A DNA stretch of 33,918 nt from Rhodobiaceae bacterium UBA7804 (lineage in GTDB: Bacteria > Pseudomonadota > Alphaproteobacteria > Parvibaculales > Parvibaculaceae): assembly GCA_002480495.1 (NCBI GenBank), contig DLCG01000019.1:129514-163431 (forward strand), in the 5' to 3' direction. Made by a program: the position numbers and the translations under genes. Positions within the stretch are counted from its first letter, which is position 1, and the number at the start of each line of letters is the position of its first letter. Shown one piece after another: positions 26,942-33,918 of this stretch. The notes under the pieces were generated by a model. The model did not search any database and was not told the origin of the DNA. It saw only the letters and a list, made by a program, of their open reading frames with translations.

Positions 26942-27763
26942 TCAGGCGTAGGGCGGGCAGTCGCGGCCCGCCGGGGACTTGGTGAAGATCTCGCAGCCGT
27001 CCGCCGTCACGCCGATCGAGTGCTCGAATTGCGCGGAGAGCGAACGGTCGCGCGTCACCGCCGTCCAGCCGTCGGAGAGAATCTTTACCCCCGGTTTGCC
27101 GAGGTTGATCATCGGCTCGATGGTGAAGAACATGCCTTCCTTCAGCGTCGCGCCCTGGCCCTTGCGGCCGTAATGCAGGACGTTGGGCGCATCGTGAAAG
27201 ACGCGGCCGAGTCCGTGGCCGCAGAATTCGCGCACCACGGAGCAGCGCTGGCCTTCGGCATATTCCTGGATCGCGTGGCCAATGTCGCCAAGCGTCGCGC
27301 CGGGCTTCACCACGGCGATGCCGCGCATCAGGCTTTCATAGGTGACGTCGACAAGGCGCTGCGCCTTGCGCGGCGCCTCGCCCGCGAAATACATGCGGTT
27401 CGTATCGCCATGCCAGCCGTCGAGAATGTAGGTGACGTCGACATTCACTGCGTCGCCTTCGCGCAGGGTCCGGTCGCCCGGAATTCCGTGGCAGACGACA
27501 TGGTTGATCGAGGTGCAGCAGGACTTGCGGAAGCCGCGATAGTTGAGCGGCGCGGGATAGGCGCCGTGATCCATGCCGAAGTCGAAAACGAGCCGGTCGA
27601 TGTGATCCGTCGTGATGCCCGGACGTATTTCATCCACCAGCATGTCGAGCGCTTCCGCCGCGAGACGGCCGACGCGGCGCATGCCCTCGAAGGCTTCGGC
27701 ATCGTGAATCTTGATCCGCCCGATATTGCGTTCCGGGGCTTCGATGGCGTCGGTATAGCTCAT
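26942..27763 (-). CDS. map: Methionine aminopeptidase, type I
   Basis: The enzyme removes the initiator methionine from nascent proteins. The ATG at 27763 gives 273 aa starting MSYTDAIEAPERNIGRIKIHD; the frame is open upstream to 27889 across the start of the divergent gene. Metal ligands are visible as the two Asp residues of NVDVTYILDGWHGDTNRMY, His in CGHGLGR, Glu in FTIEPMIN and Glu in FEHSIGV. The Shine-Dalgarno is weak. It is divergent from the cinA-like gene and upstream of radC. Confidence 0.96.
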   Translation of the reverse strand: MSYTDAIEAPERNIGRIKIHDAEAFEGMRRVGRLAAEALDMLVDEIRPGITTDHIDRLVFDFGMDHGAYPAPLNYRGFRKSCCTSINHVVCHGIPGDRTLREGDAVNVDVTYILDGWHGDTNRMYFAGEAPRKAQRLVDVTYESLMRGIAVVKPGATLGDIGHAIQEYAEGQRCSVVREFCGHGLGRVFHDAPNVLHYGRKGQGATLKEGMFFTIEPMINLGKPGVKILSDGWTAVTRDRSLSAQFEHSIGVTADGCEIFTKSPAGRDCPPYA

Positions 27764-27882
27764 GAGGTCTTTCGCAAGGGTCCGCTTTCGTTCCGACACT
27801 AACATAATGCCCGGAGGCGGCATTTGAAAGCGGGCGGGGGGCGGCGCTATTCTGGGGCCAACGAAATCTTGAGGGACCACCC

Positions 27883-28641
27883 ATGCCAAGCGTCGTGACT
27901 GCCTGCGTGCTGCTGATCGGCGACGAAATCCTGTCGGGCCGCACGCGGGATTCGAACCTTGCCTATATCGCGACGCATCTGAACAGGATCGGCGTTCAGG
28001 TTCGCGAGGCGCGGGTTATCCCCGATGTCGAGGAGACCATCGTGGCGACGCTGAACGAGGTTCGCGCCCGCTACGACTATGTTTTCACCACGGGCGGCAT
28101 CGGCCCCACGCATGACGACATCACGGCGGACGCCGTCGCCAAGGCCTTCGGCGTCGGCATCGACTACCATCCGGAGGCGGTGAAGATCCTCGACGACCAC
28201 TACAGGGCGACGGGGGGCGAATTCACCAAGGCGCGCATGCGCATGGCGCGGCTGCCCGAGGGGGCGACCATGATCGAGAATCCCTTGAGCAAGGCGCCCG
28301 GCTTCCAGATCGGCAATGTCTTCGTGATGGCGGGCGTGCCCATGGTCATGCAGGTGATGCTGGACAGCCTGACGGACCGCCTGGAAGGCGGTGCGGCCAT
28401 GCAGAGCCGCACCGTGACCGGCCAGATCGGGGAGGGGACCATCGCCGAAAAGCTGGGCGATCTGCAGGCCCGGCACCCCGCGGTCGGCATCGGCTCCTAT
28501 CCCTATTACAGGGGCAAGACCTTCGGCACGAGCATCGTCATGAGGGCCACCGATTCGAAGGAACTCGATATCGTGGCGGGCGAAGTGGCGGCGCTGATGC
28601 GCGAATTCGGCGTAGAGCCGGCCATGGGCGATCCCGCCTGA
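27883..28641 (+). CDS. CinA N-terminal/MoaB-like molybdopterin-binding domain protein
   Basis: The 252-aa product has the MoCF-type motifs LLIGDEILSGRTRDSN near the N-terminus and FTTGGIGPTHDDIT, followed by PGFQIGNVFVMAGVPMVM. This is the N-terminal half of CinA (competence/damage-inducible protein A) without the C-terminal NMN amidohydrolase domain. Stand-alone versions are common in alphaproteobacteria. Their role is not established; nucleotide or molybdopterin binding is the family expectation. It is divergent from map, with 119 bases between the starts. Confidence 0.9.
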   Translation: MPSVVTACVLLIGDEILSGRTRDSNLAYIATHLNRIGVQVREARVIPDVEETIVATLNEVRARYDYVFTTGGIGPTHDDITADAVAKAFGVGIDYHPEAVKILDDHYRATGGEFTKARMRMARLPEGATMIENPLSKAPGFQIGNVFVMAGVPMVMQVMLDSLTDRLEGGAAMQSRTVTGQIGEGTIAEKLGDLQARHPAVGIGSYPYYRGKTFGTSIVMRATDSKELDIVAGEVAALMREFGVEPAMGDPA

Positions 28642-28655
28642 GAGGCGCGGAAAAC

Positions 28656-28691
28656 CGGGGATATCTGTTTCAAAACTGCAACATATCCCCG
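28656..28691. repeat. Inverted repeat downstream of the cinA-like gene
   Basis: CGGGGATAT (28656-28664) and ATATCCCCG (28683-28691) form a perfect 9-bp inverted repeat with an 18-base spacer. No U-tract follows, so it is a poor intrinsic terminator; a protein binding site is possible. Its core GGGGATA/TATCCCC recurs in the 29.8-30.0 kb cluster. Confidence 0.5.
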
Positions 28692-28893
28692 CAACATTAC
28701 AAAAGTTTCAGCCTTTCCGCGGCTTACGGGCGATACAATTTCCGCAGGACCGATTAGAGTTTCCCCCATGAAGGTCTGCCGGCCTTCCCCGGCGTCCATG
28801 CGCGCAGGGTCCGGTAGCGGGGGAACAGGCTTCGACCTGAAAAGGCCTGAAAACAAAATTTGGGGTCAAGGTGACCCGGAGGGAGAAAACGAC

Positions 28894-29145
28894 ATGAAGA
28901 AGACCATCGCTATTCTGGGTATGGCTGCGGGCGCCTCGATGATGATCTCGAGCGCTGCTTCCGCCCTCGATTCGAGCTTCGGCGCGATGTCGAAGGCCGG
29001 CACGCACAAGTTCTATGTGTGGTGCACGGGCGGCGCGGACAGCGAGCAGACCGCCGACGGCGCGAACGCCAAGGAAGCCCAGGCGAAGCTCGCCGCTTCC
29101 GCCGGCAACAATTGCTGGCCGGTGTGGCAGGGCCTCGAAGGCTGA
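28894..29145 (+). CDS. Small exported protein with two cysteines, unknown
   Basis: The 83-aa product from the ATG at 28894 (GGAGGGAG about ten bases upstream) has a clear Sec signal peptide, MKKTIAILGMAAGASM then ISSAASA, with likely cleavage before LDSS. The mature part is about 58 residues, with the words FYVWCTGGADS and NNCWPVWQG and one cysteine in each, which could form a disulfide in the periplasm. I recognise no family. A terminator follows at 29171-29198, so it is a compact single-gene unit. The 250-base upstream region carries only the inverted repeat described separately. Confidence 0.75.
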   Translation: MKKTIAILGMAAGASMMISSAASALDSSFGAMSKAGTHKFYVWCTGGADSEQTADGANAKEAQAKLAASAGNNCWPVWQGLEG

Positions 29146-29170
29146 TCGCCTCACGGCTCACGGAATCAAG

Positions 29171-29199
29171 ACGGCGGTCCCTCGGGGCCGCCGTTTTTC
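29171..29199 (+). terminator. Intrinsic terminator after the small exported protein gene
   Basis: A 10-bp stem ACGGCGGTCC/GGGCCGCCGT (one T:G wobble) with loop CTCG is followed by five T residues including the last base of the stem. Confidence 0.85.
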
Positions 29200-29246
29200 T
29201 TTGTAAGCTGCTGGTTTTGCAGGCTATCTAGGGCTCAGGTTTTCAG

Positions 29247-29333
29247 GGCCCCTTGGCGAAACTGGTATACGCAGCGGACTTAAAATCCGCTTCCTGCAAG
29301 GGAGTGCGGGTTCGAGTCCCGCAGGGGCCACCA
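29247..29333 (+). tRNA. tRNA-Leu(TAA)
   Basis: The acceptor strands GGCCCCT (29247-29253) and AGGGGCC (29323-29329) pair fully. The anticodon stem GCGGA/TCCGC holds loop CTTAAAA, giving anticodon TAA. There is a long variable arm (TTCCTGCAAGGGAG region) as expected for leucine, and a T-arm GCGGG-TTCGAGT-CCCGC. Discriminator A and an encoded CCA end the gene at 29333. Confidence 0.97.
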
Positions 29334-29339
29334 CCCTTC

Positions 29340-29356
29340 GCTCGCCTGCGGCGAGC
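29340..29356. repeat. Short perfect hairpin just after tRNA-Leu
   Basis: GCTCGCC-TGC-GGCGAGC is a 7-bp perfect stem starting seven bases after the tRNA end. No T-run follows, so it may be a weak terminator, a processing signal or a small repeat. Confidence 0.4.
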
Positions 29357-29382
29357 TTCGGGCGGCAGGCCAGCCTTGAAGC

Positions 29383-29646
29383 TCAGCCGTGGCCCGCGAC
29401 GGCGTGGGCGGGCTCGTGATAGAGCGCGTCGGCAGGGCGGCTCTCGTCTTCCTTGAGGGCGGGGTCGAACTTGTAGAGCGTCGAGCAATAGCCGCAGACG
29501 ATCTCGTTCTCGCGGCCCATATCCAGAAAGACATGCGGGTGATCGAAAGGCGGCTTCGCGCCGATGCATTCGAACTCCTTCACGCCGACATGAATCACGC
29601 GGACGCCCGCCTCGTTGCAGAATTTCGGTGTCTTGCCGCCCGCCAT
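29383..29646 (-). CDS. CHCC zinc-finger domain protein (zf-CHCC, NDUFS6-like)
   Basis: The 87-aa product starts MAGGKTPKFCNEAGVRVIHV at the ATG at 29646; a GTG at 29655 is the alternative start. The zinc ligands Cys27, His36, Cys51 and Cys54 have the spacing C-x8-H...C-x2-C seen in the mitochondrial complex I subunit NDUFS6. Alphaproteobacterial homologues are the presumed bacterial relatives. A role in complex I assembly is family-based inference. It lies downstream of the convergent tRNA-Leu. Confidence 0.85.
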   Translation of the reverse strand: MAGGKTPKFCNEAGVRVIHVGVKEFECIGAKPPFDHPHVFLDMGRENEIVCGYCSTLYKFDPALKEDESRPADALYHEPAHAVAGHG

Positions 29647-30065
29647 GTCGCGCACTCCCTGATGCCGGAAATCCGGGGAAAACTAGAGGGCGCCGGGCCC
29701 GTTCGCAAGCGCTTCCAGCGGCGGGACTATTCCGGAACCGTGACGATCTTGGCGGCGGCCAAGTGACTGGAATCGCTCAGGTTTCGTTTTATCCCCGGAT
29801 GAACGTCATCGAAACGTCATCAAACCGTCACAAATCGGGCTCTTGTCCCCATCCCCGGGGATAATTTCCGAATTCTTGTCCCCGCCCCCGGGGATAAGGC
29901 CGCTGCTTCCATCTCTCCTGTCATGCCCCATTCCTCCTCCATCGGCTGCGAGCGTAAAGAGAGGTGCTTCGCCGGGGACAAGCCCGGACCGGGCTGCCAT
30001 GAAATCGCGCCGGAGGGGCGGGTGCCGGTTTATCCCCGGATGCGCCGGCGGGGCGGGCGCGGAGG
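29647..30065. other. Intergenic region between the zinc-finger gene and mrr
   Basis: About 420 bases hold no gene that I can support. The right part contains repeated TTRTCCCC words (listed separately) and the left part runs of CGTCATC-like sequence (29803-29832). No terminator with a T-tract is seen after mrr. Confidence 0.5.
29789..30039. repeat. Cluster of TTRTCCCC/GGGGAYAA words
   Basis: TTATCCCCGG occurs at 29789 and 30030. TTGTCCCC occurs at 29843 and 29876. CCGGGGATAA occurs at 29855 and 29888, and CCGGGGACAA at 29972. The second and third types form two 24-base units (29841-29864 and 29874-29897) that differ at two bases and repeat with a 33-base period; the first has a perfect ATCCCCGGGGAT palindrome. 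That is seven half-sites in 250 bases. Confidence 0.6.
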
Positions 30066-30923
30066 TCAGATCGAGGCGAAGACGGCTTCGTCTATCTCGA
30101 CTTCCTCGACCAGCTTCACCTTTACACCGATCTTGAGGCTCTTGAGCAGTTCGCAGAGATCGTCCCCGTCCACGAGGTCGATGGCGGGGGCGCCGTCGCG
30201 GATGGCTTCCTTGCGGGCATCGGCGGTGAAGCGGCCTGTGGTCATGATGAGGCCCTTGTCGGCGCGGCCGACCATCGCGCCCCGGAAGTCACGCACGACC
30301 GAGGAACCGACGCTGCCGCTGTAGCGCTTGCACTGGAAGATGACCTGGAAGGAGATGAGATTCACGCGCAGCACGCCGTTGCCGTCGATGCCGCCATCGC
30401 CGCTGCGGCCCGTGACCTCAACCTTGGTGAACCCCGCCTCGCGCAGGACGCGCTGGCAGAGACGCTCGAATGCATCCGGCGCCATGGCGAGGAGGACGGA
30501 GAGGAGTTGCTCGTTCCAGACGAGTTCGTTTTCGAGTTCGTTGACTTCCTGTTCGACGGTGACCTCGCGCTCGGCCTTGCGCCGCTTGCGGCCCTTCTGA
30601 CGGACGATGCGCGGCACGTCGGCAAGCTCTTCCGGAGTCATGTTCCGGCCAATGGAGGTGAGCGTCCAGACACCGCGCTGCGTGTTTTCCAACGCGCCGA
30701 CATGTTTCAGGTAGCTGCGCGTCCAGTTCATGCGATAGCGCAAGCGGGTGATGCTGCCGCTGTCGTCATGCGGAATTTCAACCACGTCCTCGGGAAGATT
30801 CATCAGCTAGACGATCTTGTCGTGTATCTCGTCATTGGAGGCGGAGCCGCCGAGCTGCTTCAAGGCCTCGATGGTCGGGCCGAGCAGGGCGTCGAGTTTC
30901 GGGATGTCGTCAATGGTTGCCAT
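30066..30923 (-). pseudogene. mrr: Mrr-type restriction endonuclease, interrupted by an in-frame TAG
   Basis: Reading from the ATG at 30923, the frame is Mrr-like for 285 codons except for TAG at codon 39 (30807-30809). Before it lies MATIDDIPKLDALLGPTIEA, the start of the Mrr N-terminal winged helix. After it, LMNLPEDVVEIPHDD to RRGVW-type residues (TQRGVWTLTSIG) complete that domain. The catalytic Mrr domain follows, with GDGGIDG (Asp180) and QCK (197-199), the D-QxK form of the PD-(D/E)xK site. Mrr enzymes cut methylated DNA. An ATG at 30803, three bases after the stop, could allow reinitiation to a 245-aa truncated protein. The frame is three bases after the MmeI-like gene. Confidence 0.85.
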
Positions 30924-30926
30924 GTC

Positions 30927-33716
30927 TCAACCTTTCTTCTTTCGCTTTCCCTTCGCGGGCTTCGGCGCGGCGGTGAGGGGAGAGGAGAGTTTTTCGTAGA
31001 GCCCGAAAAGATGCTCGACGCGTTCGCGGTCGCTCGCGAAGGGGGCGGGGCGGTAGAGCTTGTCCACCGCAGCGTCGAGCGCGCGGTGCGCCTGACGCAA
31101 TTCTCTTTTCATGAGGTCGGGATCGTAGAGGTCGGCAAGCGTCGCGCCCGGATAAAGCGCGCGGGCATCGAGCACGGCCTGCGCGAGGGCGCGGATTTTC
31201 TCTTTCTGCGCCTCGGAGGCATCGGGCCAGGGGAAGGTGTTGTAGACGAGGCCGATGGAATAGCGGTAGCGGCTTTCCAGACGTCCGCCAATGTCGCGCA
31301 TCCAAGCCATATGCGATGCGGATGTCAGAATTCCGAAATGCCAGAGATCGGCACCGAGAACTACGCGCAAAAGGTTGCTCGGTATCACAGGCGGTTCGAG
31401 GTATCCGATAGGCACGTAGTCGCGACGTTCGGAGCTGACTTCGGGCACGACGAGAAACGGCTGATCGGGGATCACCTCGACATTGTACTTCTCCGGATAG
31501 TCGGCAATCGCCAGCGTACTTTTGCGCTGGCTCTTTGCGCGGAACTGCCGGACCTTCTGCATCCGTTCCGTGACCAGCGGCATGGCGCGCAATTCCTGCG
31601 GCGTTGCTTTCTGCAAAGCAAGAATCCATCGGTCCCCGCCATTGATGAATTCCTGCGCACCGAGGAAAGGATGCAGGAATTTCTCCGATGCAGGTTCGAC
31701 GGCAACGAGCGCGGCTTTCTCGGCTCCGTCAAGAATGTAGTTTCCGTCATCAATCGGTTGAGTGCCGCTCGCCATTTTCGGCACATCGCATAGCGGCTGC
31801 GATGTCTCGCGCACCACGAGATGTCTGTCGGCGACGCCGGAGGCGTCGAAGAGATAAGGCGTCAATGCGGCGTGGCGGCTTTCGACGGGATCGCCCTTGA
31901 TGTCGGCATAGGAGAAGAGGCGCTTTTCGGCGCGCTCATTCTCGCGCTTCGTCAGGCCGATGATGACGACATGGACATGGGCGACGCCTCGCGCATCGGA
32001 ACCCCAGGCGAAGGTGCGGTGGGCGAAGGCTATTTCGAGCTTGCAGCGGTCGAAGAGCAGCGGCCAGAGCTGGGCTACCTGCTCACCTTGAGTGATCGAA
32101 TTGGTGGCGACGAAGGCGATACCGGCCTTGCCCCCTTGCACATATTCGCCCGCTTTCAGGAACCATGCGGTGACGAAATCCAGCGTGCCGCCGGAACCGC
32201 CGAGCTTCGCGATAGCGCGTACCTGCTGGCGCTGTTCGGCCGACTGGAACTTCGCGCCGATGAAAGGCGGGTTGCCGAAGACATATGAGCATTTTTCCGG
32301 CGGCAGAAAGGCCGCCCAGTCCGCCTCCAGCGCGTCGGCACAGAGAATATGCGGCGAGGCCCTGAGCGGGATGCGCGCATAATTGTGGCCGAAGGAGAGA
32401 CCGAGGCGATTGTTCATGATGTGGTCCATCATCCACATCGCGACCTCGGCAATGCGCGCCGGGAACTCGCCGATCTCGATGCCGTAGAACTGATCGACAT
32501 TCACCTTCGACAGGGTGGCGACATCGAGGACGCGCTGTTCGTCGCTTGAATGCAGCTCGCGAAGAATGTCGATTTCCAACTGGCGCAATTCGCGATAGGC
32601 GATGACGAGGAAGTTGCCGCAGCCGCAAGCCGGATCGAAGAAGGTGAGTTCGCCGAGCCTGTCGTGCAGCGCCTGAAGCGCCTGCGCGCGCCCGCGCTTC
32701 AGCGCCTTCGCGCGCTCGAACTCCGCGCGAAGCTCATCCAGAAAGAGAGGCTGGATCAGTTTCAGGATGTTCTTCTCGGTCGTGTAATGCGCACCGAGGG
32801 CGCGACGCTCCTTCCTGTCCATGACGGACTGGAAGAGGGCGCCGAAAATGGCGGGCGAGATCGCCTCCCATTTGAACTCACAGGCCTCGATCAAGGTGAG
32901 GCGCATGGCGGCATCGAAAGCGGGCGTGCGCAGGCGCTCCGCGAAGAGATCGCCATTGATATAGGGGAACTGGTTCAGGTCTTCGTCGAGTGTCTTGTAG
33001 CGCTTGTCCTCCGGCGTGTTCAGCACCTCGAAGAGTTCGTTGAGGCGGGCGCCGAGATCGCTGCCGTCCGGCTGCGTCCTGTTCTGGATGAAATCGAGCA
33101 GGATGTCCTTCGGCTCGAAGATGCCGGTGTCGTCGGCGAAGAGGCAGAAGAGAAGGCGAACGAGATAACGCTCCAGATCGTGGCCGTCATAGCCCGCTTC
33201 CTTCAACGCGTCATGGAGCTTGCCCATGAGCTCGGAGGCTTCGATGTTGACGGGGTCCTGATCCCTGAACGTGCGCTTCTGGACACCGATCATGAAGCCG
33301 AAGGCTTCGACATTGTCCTTCAGGTCCGGGAGGGCGAAGCGGGTCTCGGTGTCCTCGTCCAGATCGTAAAGCTCGAAGCTCTGGAAATCGCTCAGGAGCA
33401 GGTAGCGCGGCAGCTCCTTGTCCTTCAGGCCCGGAAAGTAATCGAGGGCCTGGGCCTTGGCCTTTTTCAGGTCACGGCCCTTGCTCTTCTGCTCGACAAG
33501 GAGCGTGCCCTTCCAGAAGAGATCGATGAAACCGCGCTTCTCGCCGAGAAGCTTCACCGGCTCCTCATAGCTCGCGACGCGGCGGCGGGGGATGTCGAAA
33601 ATCTGGAAGAATTCATTGTAGAAGGTCTGGGTCTCGCCCTTTTCGTAGTGGGCGTCCTTCCATTCCTCCGAGAAGCGCGCCGCGCGGGCGCGAATCTCAT
33701 TCCAGCTCAGCCGCAT
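30927..33716 (-). CDS. MmeI-like single-chain restriction-modification enzyme (type IIL/IIG)
   Basis: The 929-aa product starts MRLSWNEIRARAARFSEEWK at the ATG at 33716, preceded by GGGGG. Its N-terminal nuclease shows Asp65-x9-Glu75-x-Lys77 (IDLFWKGTLLVEQK), the exact spacing of the MmeI active site. A helical connector runs to about 300. The gamma-class N6-adenine methyltransferase then shows DPACGCGNF (361-369) and NPPF (482-485). A target-recognition and C-terminal helical region follow, ending in a basic tail PKPAKGKRKKKG. MmeI relatives (about 920 aa) methylate one strand and cut about 20 bases away. The recognition sequence cannot be read from the protein. It is followed directly by mrr in the same operon. 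Methylation without cutting is also possible. Confidence 0.88.
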   Translation of the reverse strand: MRLSWNEIRARAARFSEEWKDAHYEKGETQTFYNEFFQIFDIPRRRVASYEEPVKLLGEKRGFIDLFWKGTLLVEQKSKGRDLKKAKAQALDYFPGLKDKELPRYLLLSDFQSFELYDLDEDTETRFALPDLKDNVEAFGFMIGVQKRTFRDQDPVNIEASELMGKLHDALKEAGYDGHDLERYLVRLLFCLFADDTGIFEPKDILLDFIQNRTQPDGSDLGARLNELFEVLNTPEDKRYKTLDEDLNQFPYINGDLFAERLRTPAFDAAMRLTLIEACEFKWEAISPAIFGALFQSVMDRKERRALGAHYTTEKNILKLIQPLFLDELRAEFERAKALKRGRAQALQALHDRLGELTFFDPACGCGNFLVIAYRELRQLEIDILRELHSSDEQRVLDVATLSKVNVDQFYGIEIGEFPARIAEVAMWMMDHIMNNRLGLSFGHNYARIPLRASPHILCADALEADWAAFLPPEKCSYVFGNPPFIGAKFQSAEQRQQVRAIAKLGGSGGTLDFVTAWFLKAGEYVQGGKAGIAFVATNSITQGEQVAQLWPLLFDRCKLEIAFAHRTFAWGSDARGVAHVHVVIIGLTKRENERAEKRLFSYADIKGDPVESRHAALTPYLFDASGVADRHLVVRETSQPLCDVPKMASGTQPIDDGNYILDGAEKAALVAVEPASEKFLHPFLGAQEFINGGDRWILALQKATPQELRAMPLVTERMQKVRQFRAKSQRKSTLAIADYPEKYNVEVIPDQPFLVVPEVSSERRDYVPIGYLEPPVIPSNLLRVVLGADLWHFGILTSASHMAWMRDIGGRLESRYRYSIGLVYNTFPWPDASEAQKEKIRALAQAVLDARALYPGATLADLYDPDLMKRELRQAHRALDAAVDKLYRPAPFASDRERVEHLFGLYEKLSSPLTAAPKPAKGKRKKKG

Positions 33717-33811
33717 GAAACCCCCGATTTGCCTGAAGGCAAGCATGCCGCTCGCGGTGCCGGGGTCAAGGGCGGTGTTTGGGGGGCGAGGGAAGAAGGG
33801 GTTTTTGCCCG

Positions 33812-33862
33812 ACGCCGCTTTGCGGCTTCTGGATTGCTTCGCTCCGCTCGCAATGACGGAAG
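33812..33862. repeat. Palindromic interspersed repeat upstream of the R-M gene
   Basis: ATTGC (33833-33837) and GCAAT (33850-33854) frame a CT-rich core TTCGCTCCGCTC, set in GCTTCTGGATTGCTTCGC and CGCAATGACGG. This kind of sequence recurs many times in alphaproteobacterial genomes (established knowledge). Only one copy is in this window, so repetition is not shown here. Confidence 0.5.
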
Positions 33863-33918
33863 AGGGGGGCCGCCCGGGAGAGGGGCGGGCGGGGGAAACG
33901 GCGTTATGGCGCGCATAT

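Noticed and set aside
26453..27802. 449-codon frame antisense to radC and map
   Set aside because: Both opposite genes have intact catalytic motifs; the antisense product has none.
28656..28691. Inverted repeat considered as the terminator of the cinA-like gene
   Set aside because: The loop is 18 bases and no T-run follows on either strand, so it is listed as a repeat instead.
29841..29897. Two 24-base near-identical units with a short spacer, reminiscent of a CRISPR start
   Set aside because: Only two units, a nine-base spacer and no cas genes; the internal palindrome and scattered extra half-sites fit a binding-site cluster better.

Overview
The window is GC-rich DNA that reads as the chromosome of an alphaproteobacterium. 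Pointers are a CckA-type hybrid kinase, a recA-alaS-icd neighbourhood, a cysteine-free ribosomal protein S4, the alphaproteobacterial F1-ATPase inhibitor zeta (DUF1476), separate purS/purQ/small-purL genes, and a GAAC-N7-GTAC SOS box before recA. A Rhizobiales or Parvibaculum-like host is my best guess; this is inference and no search was run.

Layout. 1-9.8 kb is housekeeping on both strands: the 3' part of a CckA-like kinase, a membrane di-iron desaturase, recA (with SOS box and terminator), alaS, convergent icd, trmJ and rpsD. From 9.8 to 14.4 kb, on the minus strand, lies a compact operon purC-purS-purQ-purL-bolA-grxD. It has GTGA stop/start overlaps and ends at a bidirectional terminator shared with rpsD. 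From 14.7 to 21.7 kb come the zeta ATPase inhibitor, a PAS-type protein, a TetR regulator divergent from a PQQ-dependent dehydrogenase plus an atypical crotonase, a histidine phosphatase, purB and a small membrane protein. From 22.0 to 26.2 kb are a LysR regulator divergent from a Tat-exported amidase, and a TetR-SDR pair preceded by two tandem palindromic operators. From 26.2 to 29.7 kb are radC and map, a CinA/MoaB-like protein, a small exported cysteine-containing protein, tRNA-Leu(TAA) and a CHCC zinc-finger protein.

The most unusual part is 29.7-33.9 kb. It holds a single-chain MmeI-like (type IIL/IIG) restriction-modification enzyme and, three bases downstream in the same frame, an Mrr-type endonuclease gene whose reading frame is cut by an in-frame TAG at codon 39. 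Beyond mrr is a 0.4-kb non-coding stretch carrying a cluster of TTRTCCCC/GGGGAYAA words. A tRNA gene lies at one end of this block and a palindromic interspersed repeat at the other, so it looks like an accessory defence locus.

I found no CRISPR array, transposase, rRNA or replication origin. The best candidates for follow-up are the interrupted mrr in the R-M operon, the word cluster beside it, and the three regulator/operator pairs, whose palindromes are visible in the sequence.
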